Positions 16,904 to 26,297 of a stretch of DNA of 64,000 nt are shown in pieces. Each line of letters opens with the position of its first letter. Position 1 is the first letter of the stretch. The position numbers and the translations under genes are program-made. Source of the DNA: an uncultured Elusimicrobiales bacterium (GTDB taxonomy: Bacteria > Elusimicrobiota > Elusimicrobia > Elusimicrobiales > Elusimicrobiaceae); NCBI GenBank assembly GCA_944327085.1, contig CALVGG010000003.1, positions 244,551 through 308,550 on the forward strand. Direction: 5' to 3'. Under the pieces are notes generated by a model. It saw only the letters and a list, made by a program, of their open reading frames with translations. It did not search any database and was not told the origin of the DNA.

Positions 16904-17017
16904 TTACAGGCTGCACAACCCCCGTTTGCGCACTTACAGAAAAGTTTGCCCTCACGCAAATACACTGTTATAAAAAGCACGCCGTTCCACGCAATTATGG
17001 GCACAAGCAAATAAAAC

Positions 17018-17045
17018 CGCGCCGCACCCTGCCCGGTGCGGCGCG
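17018..17045. terminator. Strong hairpin after the trypsin-like gene
   Basis: CGCGCCGCACC (17018-17028) pairs perfectly with GGTGCGGCGCG (17035-17045). Minus-strand flank is GTTTTATTT and plus-strand flank AATTTTCTTTTT, so it can end transcription both ways. The rest of 16904-17125 shows no gene. Confidence 0.7.
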
Positions 17046-17125
17046 AATTTTCTTTTTGCACACGCTAGGAGACTAAGCCGCGTGTTTATTATTCCTTAGG
17101 CGCCATGGCAAACGCCTTGCGGAAC

Positions 17126-17929
17126 TTAAATCAGCTGGCTGGCGCCATTGGCAAAATAAAACGCCGTCCAGATGAAGTTTTCCCCCCCGTTTTTAATCTT
17201 GTTCCAAAAATTATCGGCCGTGGCACTGCTAAGCGCCACCAGCTTGCCACGCCAAAACAAAGGCTGCCCCGGCATGGCTTTTGCAAAAACCTCGGCGGGC
17301 TTGTTTCTTAACCGGCGCGAAAAGCGGGAAGACGATTCCATATTTTTAAACGCATGGGAAAGTTTCATCTCCCCAAACGCTTCCCCATACACGTCTTGCA
17401 AGGTCTGCCCATTGGGTAGTACGTGAACCTCCGCCAATTTTATGCCCTGTGTAAAGGAGGCAGGAATAGCCACAAAAGCAAACTCCCCGCTGTACTGCAC
17501 TTTACTTACAGGCACGGTAAGCGTGCGCCCGTTTTTAAGCGTAAGCGAAACGGACTGCAAAACAAAATTTTGTTTTTTATTTTCATTAGGAGCCGCAAAA
17601 CAGTTTTTATGGGTAACGGCTTTCCCGCCGGACACGGCGGCGCCCGCACAAAGGGTGGTTTTGGTTTTTACGTCCCCTTTGGGTATAGAAAATTCAATCG
17701 GGCTTCCCGGCCGGAAACGGTTGCGAAAGCGATAAGTTTTGCTGTAGCGTGCGTCCCACCGCCAAGAAAGCTGCAAAGACACCACCGGGCTTTTTAGTGC
17801 CTGCGCGCGGCGGGCGGCTTGTGTTTTGGATTGCAAGACCTTCTGCACCTGCGCGTCCGGCTGGGCTTGCAAAACAGCGGGCAAAAAACAAAGCATACAG
17901 GCGGCAGTTACAACAACGGCATTTTTCAT
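17126..17929 (-). CDS. Secreted protein with degenerate trypsin-like fold
   Basis: Protein of 267 residues with a cleavable signal peptide (cut near residue 22, after LQAQ). Three segments line up with landmarks of S1 serine proteases: CAGAAVSGGKAVTHKNC corresponds to the His57 loop, GEFAFVAIP to the Asp102 strand, and AMPGQPLFWRGKLVAL to the Ser195 loop. All three catalytic residues appear replaced, so it is probably an inactive homologue with a binding or regulatory role. Homology is by eye and moderate. Its promoter overlaps a large inverted repeat (17982-18029). It is monocistronic. Confidence 0.6.
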   Translation of the reverse strand: MKNAVVVTAACMLCFLPAVLQAQPDAQVQKVLQSKTQAARRAQALKSPVVSLQLSWRWDARYSKTYRFRNRFRPGSPIEFSIPKGDVKTKTTLCAGAAVSGGKAVTHKNCFAAPNENKKQNFVLQSVSLTLKNGRTLTVPVSKVQYSGEFAFVAIPASFTQGIKLAEVHVLPNGQTLQDVYGEAFGEMKLSHAFKNMESSSRFSRRLRNKPAEVFAKAMPGQPLFWRGKLVALSSATADNFWNKIKNGGENFIWTAFYFANGASQLI

Positions 17930-17973
17930 TTCTTCCTCCTAAAATACAACTTTTATACTACTTGGATAAAGAA

Positions 17974-18029
17974 ATTATAGCAAAAGTTAGGTTAAACTAA
18001 CAAGCATTTTTTAGTTTTACCTAACTTTT
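17974..18029 (-). promoter_or_regulatory. Promoter overlapped by a 19-base inverted repeat
   Basis: Minus-strand TTGTTA (17998-18003), 18-base spacer, TATAAT (17974-17979) precede the trypsin-like gene. The spacer and part of the -35 are covered by one arm (17982-18000) of an inverted repeat whose other arm is 18011-18029, with 18 of 19 positions pairing. It could be an operator, or a terminator for the chrA genes just upstream. Confidence 0.5.
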
Positions 18030-18073
18030 ATTACGGAAAAGTTGTACTCTTCTTTTGTTTATTATGAAAATTT

Positions 18074-18598
18074 TTAATACAAGATCAGGCCAAACAACCC
18101 GCCCAAAAGAATAAGCTTAATGGGGCCCACGCGTTTGGAAAGCATGGCGGCAAACGCCCCCGCAAAGAGGATAATGCTTTTATAGTCCACAAAGTTTTCA
18201 CTGTTGCACAGCACCAGGGCCGCGGCGGCAATCAGCCCCACCACTACCGGGCGCAACACATAGAAAACGGATTTTACATTTTGGGAATTTTGATGTTTTA
18301 AAAAATAACTGCTGGCAAACAACATTAAAAAGAAAGAAGGCAAACACACGGCCGCTGTGGCCAAAGCCGCCCCCCATACGCTGCCGGTGGCGGTGTAGCC
18401 GGTATAGGTGGCTAAGTTAATGCCAATGGGGCCGGGCGTCATTTGGCTGACGGCTACCACGTTGGTAAACTCGGCCGTGGTCATCCACGCCTGTTTAAAC
18501 ACCACCTCGTGCTGGATAAAAGACACCATGGCATATCCGCCACCAAAGTTAAACAGGCCGATTTTTAAAAACGTAACAAATAACTGCCAATAAATCAT
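18074..18598 (-). CDS. chrA: Chromate transporter family, second half (short ChrA)
   Basis: Membrane protein of 174 residues, one CHR domain. It has the GLFNFGGGYAMVSFIQHE motif near the start and a TPGPIGINLATYTGY motif. Short ChrA proteins occur as pairs and work together. The physiological anion may be chromate or sulfate-like; this is inferred. The first four bases overlap the end of the first-half gene (ATGA). Confidence 0.85.
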   Translation of the reverse strand: MIYWQLFVTFLKIGLFNFGGGYAMVSFIQHEVVFKQAWMTTAEFTNVVAVSQMTPGPIGINLATYTGYTATGSVWGAALATAAVCLPSFFLMLFASSYFLKHQNSQNVKSVFYVLRPVVVGLIAAAALVLCNSENFVDYKSIILFAGAFAAMLSKRVGPIKLILLGGLFGLILY

Positions 18599-19137
18599 TT
18601 GCGACGCTCCTTTATCCGCCCGCCCAGCCAGCCGCTAAGCCCGGCCGCCAGCACAATCCCCACCGGGGACATACCCGCCAGCCAAATGGCCAGCGCCACC
18701 GCCAGCGGGATAAGCCATAAAATTTTTTTCTCACACGCGGCCCGTCCCATTTGCAGCACCGGCGCCGCAATTAATGCCACCGCCACGGGGCGTATGCCCA
18801 TAAAAATATGCTGTACGTAAATATTGTTTTTAAATTCCCTAAAAAACAATGCAATTAAAAGGATGGCAAAAAATGAAGGAAGAACCGTGCCCAGCGTGGT
18901 AATAATACTGCCCTTAATGCCTTTTAATTTATAACCCACAAAAATGGCAATGTTTACGGCAATAACCCCGGGGGCGGACTGGGCAATGGCCAGCAGGTCC
19001 AAAAATTCCCGCCGGTCTATCCATTGGCGTTTTTCCACAATTTCCCGCTGGATAAGCGGAAACATAGCATATCCGCCGCCCAAAGTAAAAGCGCCGATTT
19101 TGGAAAAAATTAAAAATAAATTCCAGTAGGTTGCCAT
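18595..19137 (-). CDS. chrA: Chromate transporter family, first half (short ChrA)
   Basis: Paralogous CHR-domain membrane protein of 180 residues with IGAFTLGGGYAMFPLIQRE and APGVIAVNIAIFVGY. It is the upstream partner of the pair at 18074-18598. Together they equal the two halves of a full-length ChrA. The split arrangement with an ATGA overlap suggests a stoichiometric heterodimer. Confidence 0.85.
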   Translation of the reverse strand: MATYWNLFLIFSKIGAFTLGGGYAMFPLIQREIVEKRQWIDRREFLDLLAIAQSAPGVIAVNIAIFVGYKLKGIKGSIITTLGTVLPSFFAILLIALFFREFKNNIYVQHIFMGIRPVAVALIAAPVLQMGRAACEKKILWLIPLAVALAIWLAGMSPVGIVLAAGLSGWLGGRIKERRK

Positions 19138-19185
19138 TTATATATATTTTATCAATTTGTATGGTACGGCCCAAACCCACAAAAA

Positions 19186-19208
19186 TAACCCCCTTATGCA
19201 GGGGGTTA
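19186..19208 (-). terminator. Terminator of the amidase gene
   Basis: TAACCCCCT (19186-19194), loop TATGC, AGGGGGTTA (19200-19208). The minus-strand side continues TTTTTG. Confidence 0.8.
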
Positions 19209-19213
19209 AATCT

Positions 19214-20860
19214 TTACTTTAGCCAGCCTTCCTTTTTGGCGTAATCGTAAATGCCTTGGTAAATGGCTTTAGCCATACGCTTTTGCACCACTTTTTGGGA
19301 TAGGCGGGCGCGGTCTTTGGTGCTGCTGATGTAGCCCATTTCTATCAAAATAGCCGGGCTGTTAACACCCTTTAACACGTAAAAGTTGGCCTGACGCACA
19401 CTGCTGTTGCGGTTAACGGCTATACCAATGCCGGGCTGTTTGTATACCGCATTGCGCACATAACCGGCCAGTTTGGAACTTTCGTTAATATACTCGTTTT
19501 TAGCCAAAGACTGCAAAAGCGCGTCCACAAAATTATAATGCACCTCTTCATATTGCAGGGCTTCGTTTTCCAGGGCGGCCACTTCGGCGGCTTCTTTGTC
19601 GGTCGCTTTTTCGGAACGGAAATACACCTGGAAACCGTTGGCGCGGGAATTTTTAGAAGCATTGGTATGTACGGAAACAAACAAATCCGCCTTAAAATTA
19701 TTGGCAATTTTGGAGCGCTCAGACAAGGCAATAAACTTATCGCTCTCGCGCGTCATGCGTACTTCAAAACCGCCTTTTTTAAGTAGAGCGGCCACTTCTT
19801 TGGCAACGGCCAGGTTCCAGGTTTTTTCCCGGTATCCGCGGCGGATGGCGCCGGGGTCTTTACCGCCGTGGCCGGGGTCCACCACAATGCGCATCTTTTT
19901 GCGCGCCACAGGCGGGGCCGGCTGCACAATGGCGGGTTTTAAATCCTTATTTTCTTTAGCCGGGGTTTGGGCTGAAGCGGTTTGCGGCTCAGCTGCGGGT
20001 TCGTCTTCTTCCCCAATCACACTGGGGGCAGGCAATAAGAAAGCCGTTTTGGGCTGGGCAGGTGCGGCGGCCGAAATTTGCGGGCCGTCATCCTGCGCCG
20101 GGGACGGAGCAACCGGCTGCATATCCGCCGCGTTTTGAGCCACGCGCAATATCCACTTGCCGCCGGATTCTTCCATAGACCAGTTTTTGGCTTTGCGGCC
20201 CATAATCACCCTCAAAACAGCTTTGTCTTCTTCCTGGCTGATGGTAATGGTTTGAATAAAATCATCCCGCAGACGGGAAGTAAACTCCCGCTTTACAACC
20301 GCTTTGGGAAAGGTAACTTCCAGCGTGTGTTTATTCACGGTATGCAACACATACTGCACCCCGCCGCTGTGGAAAAATATCAGCTGGTCCCCTTTGGCCG
20401 TCTGCACTTTATCTTCATAAGCCAGGTTAAAGTTTTTTTCCACCCACAGGGTATTGTCTTTAAATTCAATTTGGCGGTCCAACGCTTTCTGCAAGGACGG
20501 CAAAGTAAAAAACACTACCGGGGCCATAATGTCGCCTTTATATGCAATGACGCTTTCCCCCAGAGGTACCTGGCTGCCGTTTACCACAACGGCGCTTTCC
20601 CCCGCCGTTAAAATGGCCGAAAACCCTTTTAAGGTTACTTTGGCCTGTTTGGCGGCGGCGTACAGTTCCACATTGGCGCCCAGTTTTTTGGCGGTTTTTT
20701 GCACGTCCAAATACGTAACGCCGCCAGACTGGATGGACGAAACGGCGCCTTTATTTTTACCGATTATTTTAATGGCGGTTTTACCCTGCGCCCAAGCACA
20801 GGACGTACCCGCCAGCCAAAGCGCGGCAGCAACTGTAAGCAATAGAAATTTTTTAATCAT
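19214..20860 (-). CDS. N-acetylmuramoyl-L-alanine amidase
   Basis: Exported peptidoglycan amidase of 548 residues that cleaves the bond between N-acetylmuramic acid and the stem peptide. Order: signal peptide (to about residue 25), a copper-amine-oxidase-N-like and AMIN-like wall-binding region (about 30-250), a Pro/Ala-rich linker (about 255-320), then the Amidase_3 catalytic domain. The zinc ligands are visible in VDPGHGGKDPG, the REKTWN glutamate and SVHTNAS, with the catalytic Glu in LIEMGYIS. The ATG at 20860 is chosen over an upstream TTG. It follows the RNase G gene and a hairpin at 20869-20894. Confidence 0.9.
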   Translation of the reverse strand: MIKKFLLLTVAAALWLAGTSCAWAQGKTAIKIIGKNKGAVSSIQSGGVTYLDVQKTAKKLGANVELYAAAKQAKVTLKGFSAILTAGESAVVVNGSQVPLGESVIAYKGDIMAPVVFFTLPSLQKALDRQIEFKDNTLWVEKNFNLAYEDKVQTAKGDQLIFFHSGGVQYVLHTVNKHTLEVTFPKAVVKREFTSRLRDDFIQTITISQEEDKAVLRVIMGRKAKNWSMEESGGKWILRVAQNAADMQPVAPSPAQDDGPQISAAAPAQPKTAFLLPAPSVIGEEDEPAAEPQTASAQTPAKENKDLKPAIVQPAPPVARKKMRIVVDPGHGGKDPGAIRRGYREKTWNLAVAKEVAALLKKGGFEVRMTRESDKFIALSERSKIANNFKADLFVSVHTNASKNSRANGFQVYFRSEKATDKEAAEVAALENEALQYEEVHYNFVDALLQSLAKNEYINESSKLAGYVRNAVYKQPGIGIAVNRNSSVRQANFYVLKGVNSPAILIEMGYISSTKDRARLSQKVVQKRMAKAIYQGIYDYAKKEGWLK

Positions 20861-20868
20861 AGACAAAC

Positions 20869-20894
20869 AGTCCGCGCCATATCCGGCGCGGACT
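20869..20894 (-). other. Stem-loop between rng and the amidase gene
   Basis: AGTCCGCGCC (20869-20878) pairs with GGCGCGGACT (20885-20894), without a U run after it. It occupies the place where the amidase SD would lie, so it may be a processing site or limit amidase translation. Confidence 0.45.
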
Positions 20895-20902
20895 CCGTTA
20901 GT

Positions 20903-22357
20903 TTATTCCAACACAATTTTGTAATCTTCCCAGGCAATTTGCGGGTCCGCCTGGATTTTAAGCGAACGGTGAATGTTTTCTTCAATATCGGCCTGTTTTT
21001 GCTTAATGGCTTCCGCAAGTACCGGGTGCAGCACCACGCGCAGGGTGCCGCCGGGGCGGCCGTTCGTCAAATCATAAATTTCACGCTGGATTTTAATGCG
21101 CATGCTTTCGGCCGATAATACGCGGCCGGAGCCGTGGCACTGTGGGCATTCTTCGCTAATAAAGCTGCCGGTGCTTTCGCGTTTGCGCTCGCGCGTCATT
21201 TCCACCAACCCCAGGCGGGTAATGGGCAGAATGCGTATTTTGGCGCGGTCCCCCCGCACGGCCTTGGAAAGGGCTTCCACCACGCGGTGGCGGCTGGAGG
21301 CTTTGCGCATATCAATAAAGTCAATCACAATAATCCCGCCGATATTGCGCAGGCGCAGCTGGTGGGCAATTTCGTTAGCGGCTTCTATATTGGTTTGGGT
21401 AACGGTTTCTTCCTGCGATTTGTTACCCGTAAATTTGCCGGTGTTTACGTCAATGGCGCACAAAGATTCGGCTTCCTGTATGATAATACTGCCGCCGTTA
21501 GGCAAGGGCAGTTTAATTTTGCGCAGGTTGTCAATTTCCGGCTCAATATCATACGCTTCAAAAATAGGGGTTTTGCCTTTGTAAAGCTGTACGCGGTCCG
21601 CCAGTTCGGGCGAGTTCTTTTTTACAAAATCCAGCACGCGCTCATAATCTTTTTGGTTATCCAATAAGTACACGCTGGCATTTTCGGAAAGCACATCGCG
21701 CGCTACCTGCAAGACGGCGTCCATATCTTCATGCAAAAGCTGGGGGGCGCGCACGCTGTCAAACTTCTTTAAGATAGACTGCCACTGGCGGTACAAATAT
21801 TTTACTTCTCTTTCCAGCTCTTCTTTGCTGGCTTCTTCCGCTTCCGTGCGCACAATGCAGCCCATGCCGTTTAAGTGTTTATCGGCCAGTTCCTGCATAA
21901 TTTCGTTTAATTTATGGCGGGCTTCGCTGTCTTCAATATTTTTGGATACGCCCACAAAACTTTGGTTGGGAGTTAACACCAAATAACGGCCGGGGAGGGT
22001 AACGTCCATAGTTACTTTCATGCCTTTGGTGCCGATGGCGTCTTTCACTACCTGCACCATTACTTCCTGCCCCTTTTTAAGCACTTTATCAATATTCTTT
22101 TTATCACCGCCTAAAATATCGGAAATATATAAATAGGCGTTCTTTTCATAACCGATATTTAAAAACGCGCTGGATATACCGGGCAATACGTTTTCCACCG
22201 TGGCTTTGTAAATATTGCCCACAATGTTTAACGCGCCACGGCGTTCCCAAATCAGCTCGTTAATGCGGCCGTCTTCCATAATGGCAATACGGGTTTCCTC
22301 AAACGAAGTGTTTACAATCACTTCCACCTTGGGGCTGGTTTCCAAATTTTTACTCAT
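20903..22357 (-). CDS. rng: Ribonuclease G/E family
   Basis: RNase E/G catalytic core of 484 residues without the long C-terminal scaffold of RNase E. An S1 RNA-binding part lies near residues 40-125. The DNase I-like catalytic region has its metal-binding aspartates in CAIDVNTGKFTG and VIDFIDM, and the Zn-link is the CPQCHGSGRV motif. It cleaves single-stranded A/U-rich RNA during rRNA maturation and mRNA decay. In line with the mre/rod genes; rng next to mre genes is a long-known arrangement. Confidence 0.93.
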   Translation of the reverse strand: MSKNLETSPKVEVIVNTSFEETRIAIMEDGRINELIWERRGALNIVGNIYKATVENVLPGISSAFLNIGYEKNAYLYISDILGGDKKNIDKVLKKGQEVMVQVVKDAIGTKGMKVTMDVTLPGRYLVLTPNQSFVGVSKNIEDSEARHKLNEIMQELADKHLNGMGCIVRTEAEEASKEELEREVKYLYRQWQSILKKFDSVRAPQLLHEDMDAVLQVARDVLSENASVYLLDNQKDYERVLDFVKKNSPELADRVQLYKGKTPIFEAYDIEPEIDNLRKIKLPLPNGGSIIIQEAESLCAIDVNTGKFTGNKSQEETVTQTNIEAANEIAHQLRLRNIGGIIVIDFIDMRKASSRHRVVEALSKAVRGDRAKIRILPITRLGLVEMTRERKRESTGSFISEECPQCHGSGRVLSAESMRIKIQREIYDLTNGRPGGTLRVVLHPVLAEAIKQKQADIEENIHRSLKIQADPQIAWEDYKIVLE

Positions 22358-22386
22358 ACAAATTCCTCTCTTAGGCTTAACGCCTT

Positions 22387-23088
22387 TTAAATGCGGTGCA
22401 ACCCGCCCTGCGAGTCGCGCCAGAATAAACCTTCTCTAATAAACCGTATACCCGGAAGGGTAAATTCCTCCCCCTGCACAATCGGTTCACCCAGCCAAGC
22501 GGCCACCGCATACTGCGGTTTAAGGGTTTTTTCGTTCACGGTTTGCAGGGTAAGCAAATATTTATTTGCTTCCGGTTGTTCGCATGCAGCCACATACGGG
22601 CGAAGCTGCACTTCCTGCGTCACAGTGGCGTTAGGGGCCGTGAGTACGGCCAGCGCCTTACGCCCGTTTAAAAAATCAGTCAAGCTCTGTTTAGGCGCCC
22701 AGGGGGAGAAATCTCCCTCCACAATATACCGCGCCGCCTGCGCCAAATTGGCTACGGACGGCAACGCATACGGCACCCGTTCCACCCGTTTAACGGTAAT
22801 CTGCGGGCCGGCCGCGCGCGCCAGGGCTTGGTGCACTTCCTGCGGGGGAACATTTTGCAATAAATAAATATCGGCAAATTCCCCCAAACTTTCCAACGCA
22901 TACCCCAATACCGGGCCGTAAGCCAGGCGGGGCCAATTTTTATTTACTTTGGCGGGCTCAAACGGCAGCCCGCTTTTTAAAACGGCATTGCGCAACGCCC
23001 CAAAAATGCGCTTATTATCCGCCGGGGCGGATACGGTAAACTCTATACGCATTTTATAAATTTTTGGCGTGTTTATCATAGCGCACAT
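22387..23088 (-). CDS. DUF2344 / TIGR03936-type protein
   Basis: Protein of 233 residues of the radical-SAM-linked DUF2344 family. Visible hallmarks are an N-terminal RIEFTV segment, then GLPFEPAKVNKNWPRLAYGP and ESLGEFADIYLLQ. In other bacteria this domain is often next to rng and fused to or beside a radical SAM protein. No radical SAM gene is seen here. Its biochemical role is not established. It starts 3 bases after the rodA stop. Confidence 0.75.
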   Translation of the reverse strand: MCAMINTPKIYKMRIEFTVSAPADNKRIFGALRNAVLKSGLPFEPAKVNKNWPRLAYGPVLGYALESLGEFADIYLLQNVPPQEVHQALARAAGPQITVKRVERVPYALPSVANLAQAARYIVEGDFSPWAPKQSLTDFLNGRKALAVLTAPNATVTQEVQLRPYVAACEQPEANKYLLTLQTVNEKTLKPQYAVAAWLGEPIVQGEEFTLPGIRFIREGLFWRDSQGGLHRI

Positions 23089-23091
23089 AGG

Positions 23092-24420
23092 TTAGGAACG
23101 TATCCTCCGCGCATAGACGGATTGCGCCACCCCCAGTGCATACAAACTGGCCACCAGGTTGGACCCTCCGTACGAAATAAACGGCAGCGGTATCCCCGCT
23201 ACGGGCACAATGCCTATTAACATACCAAAGTTAATCAGCATGTATGTAAAAAACATGCCAAACATACCCCCGCATACCAAATAGCCGTATCGGTCCCCCG
23301 CGCTGTAACCAATCATCACCAAGCGCCATAAAATAACCAAATACAGCCCCAATACCAAAAGGGTACCCCACAGGCCCAGTTCTTCCCCCACGACAGCTAA
23401 AATAAAATCCGTATGTTTTTCCGGCACGAACCCCAGGCGGGACTGCGTACCCGAAAACAACCCCTTGCCAAACACCCCGCCGGAACCCATGGCTATTTGC
23501 GCCTGCAATACGTTATAGCCCGCGCCTTGCGGGTCAGACTTGGGGGCCAAAAAAGCTTCCACACGTTTGCGCTGGTAGGTTTTCATTTGATGGTCCACAA
23601 ACACGCCGGCAAAAAAACCGCCCAAAACCACCACCGTGGCTAACACAAAATAAAACGAAGGCAAAAAGATGCGAAGCTGCCTAAAAAACCACCACGCCCC
23701 ATACCCTAGCAGTGCCACCGCCGCACATACACCGCCCATATACAACACATTGGAACTGGTTTGCTGGAAAATTTTAATAAGCGCATATTGGGTTAAATCC
23801 GGGTGCAAATAAATGTACGTCCAGCCGATTGTACACACCCCGGCCACCGCGCCAAACAGCACCAGTAGCCACAAATAAAACATATTCACCCCGGTGCAAT
23901 ACAATAGCACCACCAGCGCCGGGAAAGTGATCACAATGGAAGAGAAATCCGGCTGCAGCATAATCAGCCCGAAAATGGGAATAAGCAATAACCCCAAACC
24001 GATTAACGAACTGGTATCGCGTATGCGCGGGCCGCGCCTGTCCAAAAAAGCGGCGGCAACCAAAAGGGTCAATACACGGCAAATTTCCGATGGCTGCATA
24101 GAGAAAAACGGCAACACAAACCACGAGCGGGACCCGCGCTGATACGAACCGAACAGCAACACCCCCACCAGTAAAATTAAAATAAACGTATAAAGGGCTT
24201 TCCATTGTTCGTCATAAATTTGGTAGTTAAAACTCCACCCGGCTACAAAAGCCCCCGCACCGATACACAATGCCAACACATGCGTGCGCACCACACTGTT
24301 GGAAAAAGAAATGCTGTTCATGGCGGACATAATGCACAACGCCCCCACCAGCACCAAACCCAACATGGCGCCAAATAAAATCCAATCCAGTTTACTGCGT
24401 CCAACCGCTTCCTTTAACAT
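23092..24420 (-). CDS. rodA: Rod shape-determining peptidoglycan polymerase RodA
   Basis: SEDS-family glycosyltransferase of 442 residues with about ten transmembrane helices. It polymerises lipid II during lateral wall growth with PBP2. RGSRSWF and MQPSEICRV mark the SEDS core, with the catalytic Asp expected in LQPDFSS. GIPLPFISYGGSN near the C-terminus is the family signature. It starts three bases after the mrdA stop. Confidence 0.95.
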   Translation of the reverse strand: MLKEAVGRSKLDWILFGAMLGLVLVGALCIMSAMNSISFSNSVVRTHVLALCIGAGAFVAGWSFNYQIYDEQWKALYTFILILLVGVLLFGSYQRGSRSWFVLPFFSMQPSEICRVLTLLVAAAFLDRRGPRIRDTSSLIGLGLLLIPIFGLIMLQPDFSSIVITFPALVVLLYCTGVNMFYLWLLVLFGAVAGVCTIGWTYIYLHPDLTQYALIKIFQQTSSNVLYMGGVCAAVALLGYGAWWFFRQLRIFLPSFYFVLATVVVLGGFFAGVFVDHQMKTYQRKRVEAFLAPKSDPQGAGYNVLQAQIAMGSGGVFGKGLFSGTQSRLGFVPEKHTDFILAVVGEELGLWGTLLVLGLYLVILWRLVMIGYSAGDRYGYLVCGGMFGMFFTYMLINFGMLIGIVPVAGIPLPFISYGGSNLVASLYALGVAQSVYARRIRS

Positions 24421-24423
24421 TTT

Positions 24424-26274
24424 TTATTCTCCCGCCGGGGTTTCCAATAATTCTTCATAATTTTCCTGCGTTAAGAGGGATTGACGCTGTGCCACCGGGT
24501 TGCCCATATCATCCACCCCAAAATAAGCTTTCAGCATTTCCCGCGCAATGGGGCCGGCCGCGCTGGAACCGTGCAGGCCGTACTCCACAAATACCACCAC
24601 CGCAATAGAAGGCTCTTCCCCCGGTTTGCCGGCAAAGGCCAAAAACCAGGCGTGGTCATCCCCGTGCGGGTTTTGGGCCGTGCCGGTTTTGGCATACACA
24701 TCCAGCCCCGGGATTTTGGCCCAGCGGGCGGTGCCGGTATCGGTGGTGTATTTTAAAGAAGTCCAGATTAAATCGTAAGTAGAGGCGGGATAATCCGCCT
24801 TGTTTAAAATCTCGGGCTTGCCCACCTGGGTTTCTTTCCCGGTGCGGTTGCTGACCAGTTTTTCAATATAATACGGGCGATATACGTTCCCTTTGCTGGC
24901 TATGGCCGCCGCAAATTGGGCCATTTTAAGCGGGGTAACCAGCAGTTCCCCCTGCCCGATGGACAAGTTAAGCGTATCCCCAATAAACCAATAGGATTTA
25001 TTGCGCGCGCGTTTGGTGGGGCCGTATAAATTGCCGGCGCGTTCCCCGGGTAAATCAATGCCGGTGGGACGCCCAAACATAAACGCCCGCTGCACCCGTT
25101 CTATGGCGGCCGCGCCCACACGGGCGGCTACATCATAAAAATAAACATCGCAAGAATTGGCCAATCCGTCCAGCAAGTTCATCAGGCCGTGGCCGGTTCT
25201 TTTCCAACATTTAAAAATGCGGGAGCCCGCATCATAATGCCCGGGGCAGTTTACGTGAGCAGAGGGGTCAAAGTCCGGGTCCGTCAAAGCGGCAATGGCC
25301 GTGATAATTTTGAAAGTAGAGGCCGGCGGATAGGTGCCTTGTATGGCTAAATTGTATTCGCTGATGTTTTTGGAAATATTGGAAACATCGGCATCATTAT
25401 AAGGCACAAAAATATTGGGGTTATAGGCCGGCGCGCTGGCCAACGCCAGCACCGCACCGGTGCGTGTATCCAGCGCCACCGCCGCACCGCGCCCGGTAGA
25501 AGTACTTTTTAAACCGTCTTCCGCCGCACGCTGAACGGCAAAATTAAGCGTCAGGTGTACGTCACTGCCGGGCTGCCATTTGCGGTCTTCAATCACGCGG
25601 CGTACGCGGCCGCGGTAATCCACTTCCAAATACGCGCCGCCGTCTTCCCCTTTCAGTTCGGCTTCGTACTTCTTTTCAATACCGTTTTTGCCTATTTTGG
25701 AATTCAAACGGTAATTCATGGCCGGGTCCCGGCGGCGCCACTCGCTGTCCGTCATACTGCCTAAATAACCAATTAAATGGCTGGCAAAACCGCCGTAAGG
25801 ATAGTCCCTTTTGGTTTCTTCCAAAAGATACACGCCCGGGTAGTAAATTTGTAATTCCTGCAAGGCAATGGTGGTTTTGGGGGACAGGTTTTCCGCCAAG
25901 GCAATGGCTTTGCCGCTTTTTAAACCTTCGGTAAGTTTTTCGGTAAGGGCTTCTTCGCTCATGCCCAGTTTGGGGGCAAAATCCTGCGCCAGCTGCTGCA
26001 GATAGGGGATATCTTTGCGGCCAGCCGCCAGATAATAGAAGCTAAAAGAAGGCGCATTGCTGGCAACAACCACTCCGTCGGACGTAAAAATCCGCCCGCG
26101 CGGAGCAGTTTGGTACAACACCTGCGTACGGTTGCGCTCTGCCATTTCCAAATAATAACTATGGCGAAGCACCTGTATATCCACCAAACGCAAGGCAATA
26201 ATACCACACGCCGCACACGCAACAAAAAACAATAATTTTAAACGCGTGTTAAAAAAAATCTTGGTAGCGGGCAT
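24424..26274 (-). CDS. mrdA: Penicillin-binding protein 2 (MrdA)
   Basis: Class B peptidoglycan transpeptidase of 616 residues, RodA partner. It has an N-terminal membrane anchor (about 10-33), a pedestal with APRGRIFTSDG (57-67), and the transpeptidase motifs STFK (319-322, nucleophile Ser319), SCD (374-376, in place of the more usual SxN) and KTGTAQ near residue 530. It is the target of beta-lactams such as mecillinam in E. coli. Gap to mreD is 23 bases. Confidence 0.95.
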   Translation of the reverse strand: MPATKIFFNTRLKLLFFVACAACGIIALRLVDIQVLRHSYYLEMAERNRTQVLYQTAPRGRIFTSDGVVVASNAPSFSFYYLAAGRKDIPYLQQLAQDFAPKLGMSEEALTEKLTEGLKSGKAIALAENLSPKTTIALQELQIYYPGVYLLEETKRDYPYGGFASHLIGYLGSMTDSEWRRRDPAMNYRLNSKIGKNGIEKKYEAELKGEDGGAYLEVDYRGRVRRVIEDRKWQPGSDVHLTLNFAVQRAAEDGLKSTSTGRGAAVALDTRTGAVLALASAPAYNPNIFVPYNDADVSNISKNISEYNLAIQGTYPPASTFKIITAIAALTDPDFDPSAHVNCPGHYDAGSRIFKCWKRTGHGLMNLLDGLANSCDVYFYDVAARVGAAAIERVQRAFMFGRPTGIDLPGERAGNLYGPTKRARNKSYWFIGDTLNLSIGQGELLVTPLKMAQFAAAIASKGNVYRPYYIEKLVSNRTGKETQVGKPEILNKADYPASTYDLIWTSLKYTTDTGTARWAKIPGLDVYAKTGTAQNPHGDDHAWFLAFAGKPGEEPSIAVVVFVEYGLHGSSAAGPIAREMLKAYFGVDDMGNPVAQRQSLLTQENYEELLETPAGE

Positions 26275-26297
26275 ATACCCAGTCCTCCGGCCTTTGT

